NCBI RefSeq assembly: GCF_003259155.1
Contig: NZ_QGMQ01000002.1
Coordinates: 1 to 64,000, forward strand
Length of the DNA stretch: 64,000 bases
Origin: Marinimicrobium alkaliphilum
GTDB lineage: Bacteria; Pseudomonadota; Gammaproteobacteria; Pseudomonadales; Cellvibrionaceae
Direction of reading: 5' to 3'
Shown: positions 16,265-24,828 of the stretch, one piece after another
Numbering within the stretch: the first letter of the stretch is position 1
How the letters are laid out: each line of letters opens with the position of its first letter
Made by a program: the position numbers and the translations under genes
Notes under the pieces: generated by a model
Seen by the model: only the letters and a program-made list of their open reading frames with translations
What the model was told of the DNA's origin: nothing
Databases searched by the model: none

Positions 16265-16810
16265 ATGCGACAACTGATTTTGGGCGGTGCCCGCAGCGGC
16301 AAAAGCCGTCTGGCGGAAACCCGGGCCGAAGCCTGGGCGGCGCACAGGCGTGCGCCGTTGGTCTATGTCGCCACGGCCAGCGCCGGTGACACTGAAATGA
16401 CCCGGCGCATTGCCCATCACCGCGCGCGCCGGGGCGATGCCTGGCAATTGCTGGAAGAACCCGAGGACCTGGCGGGGGTGATTGAGCGCTACCGCGAACA
16501 CAACGCCTGCGTGCTGGTGGATTGCCTCACTCTGTGGCTGAGCAACTGCCTGCATGCGGGCAACTGGGACCACCAGCGCGAACGCCTGCTCAACGCCGTG
16601 GCCGGACTGGAACAACGGGATTCTCCTCTGGGGCTGATTCTGGTCAGTAACGAAGTGGGCTCCGGCATCGTGCCCCTGGGGCAACTGTCCCGGGACTTTG
16701 TCGACGCCAGTGGCTGGCTGCATCAGGCGCTCGCGCCCTTCTGTGAGCAGGTGAGCCTGGTCGTCGCGGGCTTGCCCCTGGAACTTAAACACGGGGAGAA
16801 AGCCAGGTGA
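16265..16810 (+). CDS. cobU: Adenosylcobinamide kinase / guanylyltransferase
   Basis: It phosphorylates adenosylcobinamide and then adds GMP, preparing the corrinoid for nucleotide-loop assembly. The P-loop GGARSGKSRLAE is at the N-terminus. VDCLTLWLSN and VSNEVGSGIVP are CobU hallmarks, and the guanylylated His lies in the segment HHRARRG. 181 residues is the usual length. The stop overlaps the GTG start of cobT by 4 bp, indicating translational coupling. Confidence 0.95.
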   Translation: MRQLILGGARSGKSRLAETRAEAWAAHRRAPLVYVATASAGDTEMTRRIAHHRARRGDAWQLLEEPEDLAGVIERYREHNACVLVDCLTLWLSNCLHAGNWDHQRERLLNAVAGLEQRDSPLGLILVSNEVGSGIVPLGQLSRDFVDASGWLHQALAPFCEQVSLVVAGLPLELKHGEKAR

Positions 16811-17856
16811 AAAGCCCGACACTGCATTGGCTCAATGACGTCATCTCGCATCCCTGTCCCCCGTCGCGTTCGGCGGCCGCCGCGCGTCAGGCCCAGTTGA
16901 CCAAACCGCCGGGCTCGCTCGGGCGTCTGGAGACTCTGGTGGCAGACTTTGCCGGCTGGCAGGGCCGACCGAAACCGGCGCTTGAGCAGGTCCGGGTGTG
17001 TGTTTTTGCCGCCGACCATGGTGTGGCGGCTCAGGGCGTGTCCGCTTTTCCTCAGGCGGTGACCACCCAGATGGTGGCCAACTTCTGCGCCGGGGGAGCG
17101 GCTGTGAGCGTGCTCGGGCGCCTGTGTCAGGCAGATTTTCGGGTGGTGGATATGGGCTGCCTCAGCGAGCCCGACGCGCACCCGCTATTGATCGATCGGC
17201 GCCAGGGGCCGGGTACGGCGGACTTTACCCGTGCCCCCGCGATGACCTCCGAGCAACTGGTTAGGGCTATAGCTGCCGGACGGGAGCAGGTGGTCAGTGG
17301 CGACTTCGACCTGTTTATCGGGGGCGAGATGGGTATCGGCAACACCACGGCTGCCTCGGCCATACAAGCCGCGCTCTTGGGCGTCAAACCCGAGCGGGTG
17401 GCGGGCCCGGGCACGGGGGTGGATGTTCGCACCATTGAGCACAAACAGCGGATTGTGGCTCAGGCCCTGTCGCGTCATCGGGCCGATATTCGCTCACCGC
17501 TGGGGGTGCTGCGCTGCCTGGGCGGTTTTGAAATTGCGGCGTTAGTGGGCGCTTACATTGGCGCTGCCCAACGCGGGGTGCCGGTGCTGGTGGATGGCTA
17601 TATCAGTACCGCCGCTGCCCTGACGGCCTGCCGGATCAATCCCGGGGTGCGCGCCTGGTTGCTGTTCGGGCACCAGTCGGCCGAGCCGGGTCACCGCCTG
17701 ATGCTACGCTATATGGAGGCGGAGCCGCTGCTTTCCCTGGGGATGCGTCTGGGGGAGGGCAGTGGTGCGGCCCTGGCGGTACCGCTGATCCAGAGCGCCC
17801 TGGCCCTGCACCGGGAGATGGCCACCTTTGCCGAGGCGGGGGTGAGCGATGCCTGA
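16807..17856 (+). CDS. cobT: Nicotinate-nucleotide:dimethylbenzimidazole phosphoribosyltransferase
   Basis: It makes alpha-ribazole 5'-phosphate from the lower-ligand base and nicotinate mononucleotide. Motifs include TKPPGSLGRLE, FAADHGVAAQGVSAFP, GEMGIGNTTAASA, a GRHRADI-like segment and GEGSGAALA with the catalytic Glu near residue 320. 349 residues is typical. The GTG start is coupled to cobU, and the end overlaps cobC by 8 bp. Confidence 0.95.
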   Translation: MKSPTLHWLNDVISHPCPPSRSAAAARQAQLTKPPGSLGRLETLVADFAGWQGRPKPALEQVRVCVFAADHGVAAQGVSAFPQAVTTQMVANFCAGGAAVSVLGRLCQADFRVVDMGCLSEPDAHPLLIDRRQGPGTADFTRAPAMTSEQLVRAIAAGREQVVSGDFDLFIGGEMGIGNTTAASAIQAALLGVKPERVAGPGTGVDVRTIEHKQRIVAQALSRHRADIRSPLGVLRCLGGFEIAALVGAYIGAAQRGVPVLVDGYISTAAALTACRINPGVRAWLLFGHQSAEPGHRLMLRYMEAEPLLSLGMRLGEGSGAALAVPLIQSALALHREMATFAEAGVSDA

Positions 17857-18439
17857 GACCCGCGTCGACCTGCTTCGCCACGGTCAGTGTCAGGGGGGTG
17901 AGATTTTTCGCGGCGCTCTGGATGTGGCGCTCACCGATGAGGGGTGGGCCGCCATGGACGCCCAAGTCGCCACGCACGCCCCGGCACCCTGGGAGCGGAT
18001 TGTCAGTTCGCCTTTGCGGCGGTGCGAGCGCTTTGCCCGGGCGGCCGCCGAGCGCCTGATGCTGCCCCTGAGTCTGGAGCCGGGTCTGCGCGAAATGCAC
18101 TTTGGCCAGTGGGAGGGACGCGAGTATACCCACCTGTGGAACACGGATCCGCAACTGGCGCGCTGGGGCGAAGATCCGGAGCGTTACACACCGCCGGGGG
18201 GCGAGCCCCTGGCGGATTTCGCCGAGCGCGTGAATAAAGCGCTGACCGCGCTGGTGACCCGGCACCCGGGGGAGCATCTGCTGCTGGTTACTCACGGCGG
18301 GGTGATTCGTTTGCTGCTCGCTCAAGCACACGAGCAGCCCCGGCGGAGCCTGCGTCAATTTCATGTGCCTTACGCTCATTTCTCGTCACTGGTGTGGACC
18401 GATGGCCGGTTGCGCCCTTGGGAGGACGAGGCCCCGTGA
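17849..18439 (+). CDS. cobC: Alpha-ribazole phosphatase
   Basis: This histidine phosphatase removes the 5'-phosphate from alpha-ribazole phosphate or from adenosylcobalamin phosphate. The RHG-type motif LLRHGQC holds the phosphorylated His at residue 10. Later family residues are SSPLRRC, EMHFGQWEGR and VTHGGVIR with the second His. 196 residues is normal. It overlaps both neighbours in a tightly packed run. Confidence 0.92.
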   Translation: MPETRVDLLRHGQCQGGEIFRGALDVALTDEGWAAMDAQVATHAPAPWERIVSSPLRRCERFARAAAERLMLPLSLEPGLREMHFGQWEGREYTHLWNTDPQLARWGEDPERYTPPGGEPLADFAERVNKALTALVTRHPGEHLLLVTHGGVIRLLLAQAHEQPRRSLRQFHVPYAHFSSLVWTDGRLRPWEDEAP

Positions 18440-19248
18440 GCAGCCGCCCCCCGATCCGACACATGCAGGCACCCCTGTTGGCCCTGGGGCTGTTGACCCG
18501 CCTGCCGGTTCAGCGCTGGCTGACCGCGTCACCGGATGCCGCGTCCCAGGGATGGGCGGTGGCCTATTACCCGGCCATCGGGGCCCTGTTGGGCCTGCTG
18601 CTCTGGGTGAGTCAGTGGTTACTCACGGATTGGCTGGTGCTCGATCCGCGCCTGGTGGCGGTGCTGCTGCTGGGGCTCTGGGTCGCCCTGACCGGGGCCC
18701 TGCATCTGGATGGGCTGGCCGATGTCGTGGATGGGTATTTTGCCGGTCACAAAAGCCCGGACCCGGCCCAGCGCCGGGAGCGGATTCTGGCGGTGATGCG
18801 CGAGCCCGGTGTGGGCGCCCTGGCGGTGGTGGCTCTGGTGTTGCTGTTGCTGGCCAAGTGGGTGGCGCTGACCCTGTTGCTGGAGGCGGGCGCCTTGTCT
18901 CTGGCCAGTTGGCTATTGCTCCTGGCGCTGCCTCGGGCGCTGCCCCTGGCCTATATGCTCAGCACGAATTACGCCCGTGCCCAGGGCATGGCCAGCCAAC
19001 TGAAAGCCCATCTGCCGGTGCGAGCCGTGTTGGCGGCGCTGGTGATCTGCGTGCTGGCGACGCTGGGGTTGTGGCCGCTCAAATTGGCGTTGTTGTTGAT
19101 GGTCATGCTCGCCTTGTTGACCTGGGCCTGGCGCACCCTGTGGCAGCGTCAGATCGGTGGCTTTACCGGCGACTGCCTCGGGGCTCTGGTCGAGCTGGCG
19201 GAGTTGTGGCTGCTCCTGCTGTTGGCCGCCACCCTGGGGGCACACTGA
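18436..19248 (+). CDS. cobS: Adenosylcobinamide-GDP ribazoletransferase (cobalamin synthase)
   Basis: This membrane enzyme joins adenosylcobinamide-GDP and alpha-ribazole. It has 5-7 Leu-rich helices and the CobS motifs LLTRLPV, HLDGLADVVDG and GGFTGDCLGA (Asp-rich metal sites). GTG 18436 overlaps the cobC stop and gives 270 residues, the usual size; the longer in-frame start at 18394 lies inside cobC. The stop shares a base with the cbiB start. Confidence 0.95.
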   Translation: MSSRPPIRHMQAPLLALGLLTRLPVQRWLTASPDAASQGWAVAYYPAIGALLGLLLWVSQWLLTDWLVLDPRLVAVLLLGLWVALTGALHLDGLADVVDGYFAGHKSPDPAQRRERILAVMREPGVGALAVVALVLLLLAKWVALTLLLEAGALSLASWLLLLALPRALPLAYMLSTNYARAQGMASQLKAHLPVRAVLAALVICVLATLGLWPLKLALLLMVMLALLTWAWRTLWQRQIGGFTGDCLGALVELAELWLLLLLAATLGAH

Positions 19249-20237
19249 TGCTGCTGCTCGGGCTGCCGTCGGCCCTCTGGGTGATCGCCGTGCTGGCCGC
19301 GGCCTGCCTGTTGGACCGGGTTCTGGGCGAGCCTCGGCGTTGGCACCCATTGGTGGGTTTTGGTCGTCTGGCCGACAGCCTGGCGGCACGTCTCAATACG
19401 CGGGACGCGCGCCCCGGCGCGGGGCGTCGGCGTGGTTTGTGGGCTCTGTTTCTGGCGCTGGTGCCGTTCACGGCCCTGGGGTTCTGGCTGCAAAGCGTGC
19501 TCTGGACCAGCGGCGGTTGGGGTCGGCTGTTCTGGGCGTTACTGGCCATCGTCGTGCTCTACTGGAGTCTGGGCTGGCGCAGTCTGGTGATGCACCTGGG
19601 TGCCATTCAGGCGGCTTTTGCCGGAGAGGATATTGACCGTGCCCGAGACGCCGTCGGCCGGATTGTCAGCCGCGACTGCCGTTCCGCGGACTGGCCCGCG
19701 TTGCGCCGGGCGGCCATCGAGTCGGGGCTGGAAAACGCCAGCGATGCGGTGGTGGGGCCGCTGTTCTGGTTCGCTTTGCTGGGTATCCCCGGGGCGCTGC
19801 TGTACCGGCTGAGTAATACCCTGGATGCCCTTTGGGGCTACCGCAGTCCGCGCTGGCGCTATTTTGGCTGGGCCGCTGCACGCTGGGATGATGCGCTCAA
19901 TCTGGTGCCCGCACGACTGACGGCGCTGACTTTCGCCCTCGCGGCCGGAAGTGGGCGGGCCACGGTCCGGGCGCTCAAGGCCTGGCGCACCCAGGCGCGC
20001 GTTTGCGCGAGCCCCAATGGCGGCCCGGTGATGTGCGCCGGGGCCGGTGCCCTGAATGTGCGTTTGGGCGGCCCGGCACGCTATCACGGGGAACTGAAAG
20101 ACAAGCCCTGGTTTGGCGGTACACGTGAGCCGGGCCCGGCGGATCTGGTGCGCGCTATCCGCCTGATCAACCGCAGTCTGGCGCTGGTGCTGTCCATCAT
20201 TATGGCGGCTCTGCTGCTGGCGTGGAGGCTGGGGTGA
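19248..20237 (+). CDS. cbiB: Adenosylcobinamide-phosphate synthase CbiB
   Basis: This membrane protein attaches (R)-1-amino-2-propanol or its phosphate to adenosylcobyric acid. Motifs include LLDRVLGEPRRWHPLVGFG, GRIVSRDCR, ESGLENASDAVVGPLFW and SPNGGPVMCAGAGALNVRLGG, all typical of CbiB/CobD. ATG 19248 overlaps the cobS stop (TGATG) and gives 329 residues. The long open frame upstream in this phase is a shadow of cobC and cobS. Confidence 0.95.
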   Translation: MLLLGLPSALWVIAVLAAACLLDRVLGEPRRWHPLVGFGRLADSLAARLNTRDARPGAGRRRGLWALFLALVPFTALGFWLQSVLWTSGGWGRLFWALLAIVVLYWSLGWRSLVMHLGAIQAAFAGEDIDRARDAVGRIVSRDCRSADWPALRRAAIESGLENASDAVVGPLFWFALLGIPGALLYRLSNTLDALWGYRSPRWRYFGWAAARWDDALNLVPARLTALTFALAAGSGRATVRALKAWRTQARVCASPNGGPVMCAGAGALNVRLGGPARYHGELKDKPWFGGTREPGPADLVRAIRLINRSLALVLSIIMAALLLAWRLG

Positions 20238-21301
20238 AGCGCTCGGGAGAGCCCCCGGCCCATGGCGGTGATCTCGCCTGGGCCAGCCGTACCTTCGGCG
20301 TCCCTTTGGACTCATGGCAGGATCTGTCCACGGGTATCAGCCCCTGGTCCTATCCGGCACCGCCGGTACCGGCTCCTATTTGGCAGCGTCTGCCTGAGGG
20401 CGACCAGCGTCTGCGCGCGGCGGCATCGGCCTACTATGGGGTGGCCGAGCCGTGGCTGAACGCGCTGCCCGGCAGTCAGTATGCCATCGCGCGCCTGCCC
20501 CGGTGGCTGCCCGCCGCCCGGGTGGCGCTGCCGGTTCTGGGCTACAGCGAGCACCGCCGGGCCTGGAGCGCCGCCGGACATCAGGTGGTGGACTACCGCG
20601 ACGCCGGGCAACTGCTGGCGCTGGTACAGGCCCGGGCGGTGGAGCACCTGGTGGTGATCAACCCGAACAACCCCAGCGCCGAGCGACTGGAGCGCGCCTT
20701 TATCGCCCGGCTCCACGACGCCCACGACCGGCGCGGACTGCTGCTGGTGGACGAGGCCTTTGCCGACCTCTACCCGGAAAGCTCGGCCCTGCCGCTGATC
20801 GACACCTGCCCGGATCTGTGGGTACTGCGCTCGCTGGGCAAATTTTTCGGCTTGGCCGGGCTGCGCCTGGGCTTTCTCGCGGGGCGGGACGGTCACTGGC
20901 CCCTGAGGGAACCATTGGCAACGGAGCTGGCGCCCTGGGGCGTCAGCCACCCGGCCCAGTGGCTGGGCGCGCAGGCTTTGACGGACCGCTCCTGGCAGGC
21001 GCAACAGCACCAGCGACTTACGGCGGCAGGGGCGGCTCTGGCGCAGCAGTGGCAGGATTACTTCGCGCAGCCGCCGGGTTTGGGCCGCATCGCGGTTCAC
21101 AATGCCGGCCTGTTTGTCACCCTGCGTGGACCCCGTGCGCCTCTGTGCGACCTCTATCAACACTTGGGCCGGGCGGGACTCTTGCTGCGCTGGGGTCACG
21201 AAGCGCCGAGAGGGGAGGCCTGGTTGCGGGCGGGCCTGCCACCCGACGGAGGCCGGCGATTGGCCGAGGCGCTGGAAAAGCCATCTGCCCGTCACAGGTG
21301 A
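20234..21301 (+). CDS. cobD: Threonine-phosphate decarboxylase-type PLP enzyme CobD
   Basis: It probably makes the aminopropanol phosphate arm used by CbiB. This fold-type I PLP enzyme of 355 residues has HGGDLAWA at the N-terminus (HGGN-type motif), NPNNPSAE, DEAFADLYPE and the PLP lysine in SLGKFFGLAGLRLG. GTG 20234 overlaps the cbiB stop; an in-frame GTG at 20222 is also possible. Some members of this fold are histidinol-phosphate aminotransferases, but the cluster context favours the cobalamin role. Confidence 0.9.
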   Translation: MKRSGEPPAHGGDLAWASRTFGVPLDSWQDLSTGISPWSYPAPPVPAPIWQRLPEGDQRLRAAASAYYGVAEPWLNALPGSQYAIARLPRWLPAARVALPVLGYSEHRRAWSAAGHQVVDYRDAGQLLALVQARAVEHLVVINPNNPSAERLERAFIARLHDAHDRRGLLLVDEAFADLYPESSALPLIDTCPDLWVLRSLGKFFGLAGLRLGFLAGRDGHWPLREPLATELAPWGVSHPAQWLGAQALTDRSWQAQQHQRLTAAGAALAQQWQDYFAQPPGLGRIAVHNAGLFVTLRGPRAPLCDLYQHLGRAGLLLRWGHEAPRGEAWLRAGLPPDGGRRLAEALEKPSARHR

Positions 21302-21333
21302 CAATGCAAGTGACGGGCTTCGAGTCTGGGGGC

Positions 21334-21490
21334 GGGGTCCGGGTATACCTTTCCGGGACACGCCGTAAACCCATCCCTGGGGGCTCGGCTGCCGCCGGCC
21401 CCTGCGCGCTCCCGGCGCTTCGGGACACTTCCCACTTCCCTGTGGGTCGTCCAGGCGGCAGACGGTCCCGGAAAGGTATACCCGGACCCC
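21334..21490. repeat. Palindromic REP-like element, copy 1
   Basis: Perfect 25-bp outer arms (21334-21358 and 21466-21490) flank an inner part that itself folds. The arms contain GTCCGGGTATACCTTTCC and its complement. The inner part carries ACGCCGTAAACCCATCCC, TGGGGGCTCG and GACGGTC, a core shared with the element at 55119-55222. Short outer arms CGGGCTTC (21314) and GAAGCCCG (21513) extend it. It separates cobD from btuF. Confidence 0.8.
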
Positions 21491-21554
21491 GCTTGTGCCA
21501 GTCGAAGGGCGTGAAGCCCGAAACGTGAGTGACCCAATGACAGTGGAGAAAAGT

Positions 21555-22457
21555 ATGTGTGATGGTTTTCGGATTTTGCTGCTGATCGGGGTATTGGTCA
21601 GTTGGCCGGTGGCGGCCGGTGAGGGGCCGATTGAGGTCACCGACGAGTTGGGGCGCAGCGTGACCCTGAGCCGGCCGGCCCAGCGCATCGTGGCCCTGGC
21701 GCCCCACATTGTGGAGAACGTCTACAGTGCCGGTGCCGGCGATCGGTTGGTGGGGGCGGTGAGCTACAGCAACTATCCCCCCGAGGCCGAGCAGCTGCCC
21801 CGGGTGGGCAGCTACAAGGCCGCCAGCGTCGAGCAGATTCTGGCGCTGCAACCGGACCTGGTGATGATGTGGGAGTCCGGCAGCAGTCGGGATACCCTGC
21901 GCCAGCTGGAGCGCATGGGGATTGCGGTCTATGTGGGTGAACCCAATGAACTGGAGGATGTGGCCGAGGCCATTCGCCATATTGGCGTACTGGCGGGCAC
22001 CGAGACGGTCGCCGAGCAGTCGGCCGAGCGATACCTTGAGCGGTTGGCGCAATTGCGGGCCACCTATAGCGAGGCCGAAAGCGTGAGCGTGTTTTATCAG
22101 GTCTGGAACCAGCCTCTGCAAACCCTGAGCGGTCAGCACCTGATCAGCGATGTCATTCGCCTGTGTGGCGGCCGTAACATCTATGCCGATGCGGCCAGCA
22201 TTGCGCCCGTGGTGAATATGGAATCCCTGCTGGATCGCAACCCGGCGGTCATCGTTGCCAGCGGCATGGGTGAAGAGCGCCCCCAGTGGCTGGATGAGTG
22301 GCGCGACTGGCCGGGCTTGACCGCCGTGCGCCACGACAACCTGTTTTTTGTGCCGCCGGATCTGATTCAGCGGCACACCGCCCGGATTCTCGACGGTGCG
22401 GCGCTGTTCTGTGAGCACATCGACACCGCTCGCCAGCGTCTTGCGGCGGCGCCATAG
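21555..22457 (+). CDS. btuF: Periplasmic cobalamin-binding protein BtuF
   Basis: This captures corrinoids in the periplasm and delivers them to BtuCD. ATG 21555 is chosen because GGAGAAAAGT precedes it and a signal peptide (FRILLLIGVLVSWPVAAG) begins at once; longer in-frame starts at 21495 and 21537 lack this. Cluster A-type motifs follow: RIVALAPHIVENVYSAGAGDR-like text, VGSYKAASVEQILALQPDLV and a helical backbone. 300 residues, no lipobox. It lies after the palindromic element, so it may have its own promoter or be read through from cobD. Confidence 0.92.
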   Translation: MCDGFRILLLIGVLVSWPVAAGEGPIEVTDELGRSVTLSRPAQRIVALAPHIVENVYSAGAGDRLVGAVSYSNYPPEAEQLPRVGSYKAASVEQILALQPDLVMMWESGSSRDTLRQLERMGIAVYVGEPNELEDVAEAIRHIGVLAGTETVAEQSAERYLERLAQLRATYSEAESVSVFYQVWNQPLQTLSGQHLISDVIRLCGGRNIYADAASIAPVVNMESLLDRNPAVIVASGMGEERPQWLDEWRDWPGLTAVRHDNLFFVPPDLIQRHTARILDGAALFCEHIDTARQRLAAAP

Positions 22458-22526
22458 GCTCAACGGCCCGGCCCATCGGGCGCTGCCCCAGATATTTCCC
22501 CGGGAGTAAAAAAACGGGAAAGGCAC
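22458..22526. other. Short gap after btuF
   Basis: No gene is visible. GCCCATCGGGCGC could form a weak hairpin after btuF but has no T tract. Confidence 0.4.
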
Positions 22527-22554
22527 TTGCGCTCTGATTAAATTGTATTATAAT
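22527..22554 (+). promoter_or_regulatory. Sigma70-type promoter of the small-RNA candidate
   Basis: TTGCGC (22527-22532), a 16-bp spacer and a perfect TATAAT (22549-22554) form a good promoter pointing away from btuF into sequence without a large ORF. The -10 box lies inside the operator-like site at 22540-22556. Confidence 0.6.
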
Positions 22555-22556
22555 AG
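22540..22556. promoter_or_regulatory. Putative GntR operator over a -10 box
   Basis: AAATTGTATTATAATAG matches ATATTGTATTACAATAT at 14 of 17 positions. It covers the TATAAT box of the promoter at 22527-22554, so a bound repressor would block it. Confidence 0.45.
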
Positions 22557-22560
22557 TATT

Positions 22561-22720
22561 CAGGTTGAGGCGATGTGGCTCCCAAGCCTGTCTCTGCATT
22601 GTCTCAATCGCTGGCTACTCTCTCGCCAGTTGATGGTGTTTTTGTTCTCACCTCCTTAATGTGTGGTTGATGCATTGAGGTCTCTCACTTGGCCCCGCCT
22701 CTTTAGGCGGGGTTTTTTTA
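22561..22720 (+). ncRNA. Candidate regulatory small RNA (about 160 nt)
   Basis: A good promoter and a strong terminator enclose about 160 nt with no large ORF. The transcript contains a hairpin CTGGC/GCCAG (22611-22629) with a CU-rich loop, then CACCTCCTTA (22650-22659), identical to the anti-Shine-Dalgarno end of 16S rRNA. A later ATTGAGG (22674-22680) could pair with it and open or close it. A 28-codon frame (ATG 22573 to TAA 22657-22659) has GAGG only two bases before the ATG, so it may be a small protein instead, or the RNA may be dual-function. Family unknown. Confidence 0.45.
22693..22719 (+). terminator. Rho-independent terminator
   Basis: The stem CCCCGCC/GGCGGGG with loop TCTTTA is followed by seven T residues. 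It ends the small-RNA candidate. Confidence 0.92.
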
Positions 22721-22802
22721 TGCCCCGATTTTTTACGGTGTTTTCGTTTGGGTGTGTCCCGGCATCGCCGGTGCGGGATTACCCTGTGCGTTCAGCCGAT
22801 TG

Positions 22803-23099
22803 GGTGCCTCATTGTCGGATTACGCCCTGCGGGCTAATCCGACCTACTGGGCCCGGTGTGCCATTGTCGGTTTGGGATCATTTTTGTCGGATTACGCTCT
22901 GCGGGCTAACCCGACCTATCGGTGGCAGCGTGCCATTGTCGGCTTGGGATCATTTTGTCGGATTACGCCCTGTGGGCTAATCCGACCTACTGGGTCTGGT
23001 GTGCCATCGTTGGTATGGGATCGTTTTGTCGGATTACGCCCGGTGTGCCATTGTTCGAGTAGGTCGGATTAGCGCAGCGTAATCCGACACCTGAGGCAC
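22803..23099. repeat. Hairpin-repeat cluster 1
   Basis: Four plus-oriented GTCGGATTACGC units start near 22814, 22886, 22957 and 23028; the first three are complete GTCGGATTACGC..GCTAATCCGACCTAC hairpins, and the fourth lacks its right half. A reverse-oriented one at 23060-23090 closes the cluster. The left edge reads GGTGCCTCATTGTCGG and the right edge is its inverse, ending CACCTGAGGCAC. Linker text CTACTGGG..GTGCCATTG recurs. Open frames here are made only of the repeat. Confidence 0.88.
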
Positions 23100-23130
23100 A
23101 GGACTCTCTAAAGTGCGCCTCTTCAGGCAC

Positions 23131-23157
23131 AAAAAAGGCCCACCTCCCGGTGAGCCT
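23131..23157 (-). terminator. Rho-independent terminator of the symporter gene
   Basis: On the minus strand AGGCTCACC..GGTGGGCCT (one mismatch) around GGGA is followed by six T residues. It lies 40 bp beyond the symporter stop. Confidence 0.85.
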
Positions 23158-23196
23158 TCTGCGCTTTACCGATCAGGCCGGTCTCCCGGCCCTCAC

Positions 23197-24828
23197 TTAA
23201 AAGAAGCGGATATAAATAAAGATCGTAATACCGATAATGATCGCGGTGTGGATGTAATCCCACTTGTCGATGCCCGCTTTGATCTCGGCGCGCTGCTCTT
23301 TGCTGATCGAACCGTACGTCAGGCCGGCGATCTGCTCCTTGCTTGCGGGGCGAGTGAAGAAGCTGACACCGATGACCAGCATCACGATGACAATAAACAA
23401 GGCCGAGCAGTAGTACAGCCAGTTCATGTCCACCAGCGCATACCAGATGCTGCCTTCGGTCAAACCGTCCTGGAAGACGGTGAGCACCAGGCGCAACATG
23501 CCCAGGACAAAACCGGCGACCAGCCCGACAAAACCGGCGGTGGGGGTGATGCGGCTGGAGAATACACCCAGCAGGAACACGGCGGCGATACCCGGGGCGA
23601 TCAGCGACTGCACCAGCTGCAGGTATTCATACAGAACATCCGCAATCATCTGCATCACCGGAATCCACAGGATACCCAGGGCAACAACAGCCACGGTGGC
23701 GTAGCGGCCGATTTTTACCAGGTGCTCCTCGCTCGATTGCGGCTTGTACTTCTTATAGAAGTCGATGGTGAACAGGGTCGCTGAAGAGTTAAAGAGCGAT
23801 GCCAGCGAGCTCATCAATGCTGCGATCAGGCCGCCAATGACAATCCCCTTGACCCCGGATGGAAGCAGTTCATTCACCAGCGTGGCGAAGGCCTGGTCTG
23901 CACTTTCCAGGTTGATGGCGCCTTGGGTATGCAGGGCGTAGGCGATCATGCCCGGGAACAGGAAGATGAACACCGGCAGCAACTTCAGGTAACCGGCAAA
24001 GATGGTACCGCGCCGGGCTGCCTGGATACCTTTGGCAGACAACACCCGCTGGACGATGTACTGATCCGTACACCAGTACCAGAAACCGATGATAATGGAG
24101 CCAAAGACCACGCCCAGCCAGGGGAACTCAGGGTCATCCATCGGTCGCATCAGGCTCATACGGTCGGCGTTGATGCGCTCGAGTTCAGCCATGCCGCCGA
24201 CTTTGTCCAGCCCGACAAACAGAATGACGAGCGAGCCGATAATCAGAATCGGGGTCTGAATAACGGAGGTCACCAGAATCGCTTTCATGCCGCCGGCCAC
24301 GGTATACAGGCCGGTGATCAGCACCAGTGACATGGCCGCAATCCAGAAGAAGTCAATGCCGTAAATGGATTCGATCCCGAGCACGGTTTTCAGGACCACG
24401 CCCCCGGCGTATACGGTCACCGACACTTTGGTGAGCACGTAGCTGATTAACGAGATGACTGAAAGGAAGGTACGTGATTTGCTGGAGTAACGGCGCTCGA
24501 GGAACTCCGGCATGGTGTAGACCTTGGCCCCCCAGTAGAAGGGCGCGAAGACCCAGCCGAGAATAATGATAATCCAGGACTGCAGCTCCCAGTGGGCCAT
24601 GGCCATGCCCGATTGGGCACCAGCGCCGGATAGCCCGACCAGGTGTTCGGAACCGATATTGGAAGCGAAGATGGATGCCCCGATGACCAGCCAGCCGGCG
24701 TTACGGCCCGCAAGGAAGTAGTCGGTGGTATCCTTTTCTTTGGAATAGAAGGCCCAGACGACCACCCCAAGGAGTACGATAAAAAAGATCGAGAGCACTG
24801 CCCAGTCAAGAGCACTGAATGGAATCAT
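23197..24828 (-). CDS. Sodium/solute symporter (SSS family), probably for a sugar
   Basis: This 543-residue inner-membrane protein with about 14 hydrophobic helices begins DWAVLSIFFIVLLGVVVWAF. SGLT-type motifs are DYFLAGRNAGWLVIGASIFASNIGSEHLVGLSG-like text near residues 36-70, GGMKAILVTSVIQ near 180-192 and the C-terminal helices. Substrate cannot be read directly. The surrounding arabinan genes make L-arabinose or short arabino-oligosaccharides the natural guess. It is divergent from the first SusC-like TonB receptor across a 481-bp AT-rich region. Confidence 0.88.
   Translation of the reverse strand: MIPFSALDWAVLSIFFIVLLGVVVWAFYSKEKDTTDYFLAGRNAGWLVIGASIFASNIGSEHLVGLSGAGAQSGMAMAHWELQSWIIIILGWVFAPFYWGAKVYTMPEFLERRYSSKSRTFLSVISLISYVLTKVSVTVYAGGVVLKTVLGIESIYGIDFFWIAAMSLVLITGLYTVAGGMKAILVTSVIQTPILIIGSLVILFVGLDKVGGMAELERINADRMSLMRPMDDPEFPWLGVVFGSIIIGFWYWCTDQYIVQRVLSAKGIQAARRGTIFAGYLKLLPVFIFLFPGMIAYALHTQGAINLESADQAFATLVNELLPSGVKGIVIGGLIAALMSSLASLFNSSATLFTIDFYKKYKPQSSEEHLVKIGRYATVAVVALGILWIPVMQMIADVLYEYLQLVQSLIAPGIAAVFLLGVFSSRITPTAGFVGLVAGFVLGMLRLVLTVFQDGLTEGSIWYALVDMNWLYYCSALFIVIVMLVIGVSFFTRPASKEQIAGLTYGSISKEQRAEIKAGIDKWDYIHTAIIIGITIFIYIRFF

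Noticed and set aside
18363-19247. Extension of the cbiB frame by about 295 codons upstream
   Set aside because: It covers cobC and cobS in another phase and is Gly/Ala/Pro/Arg-rich shadow text. The cbiB start at 19248 overlaps the cobS stop neatly.
22650-22659. Remnant of a 16S rRNA gene
   Set aside because: Only the last ten bases match; the upstream GGTTGGAT sequence of 16S is absent, so this is not an rRNA fragment.
22663-23072. Open frames of about 105 codons
   Set aside because: They translate the hairpin repeats and show the same repeated peptide; no start signal.
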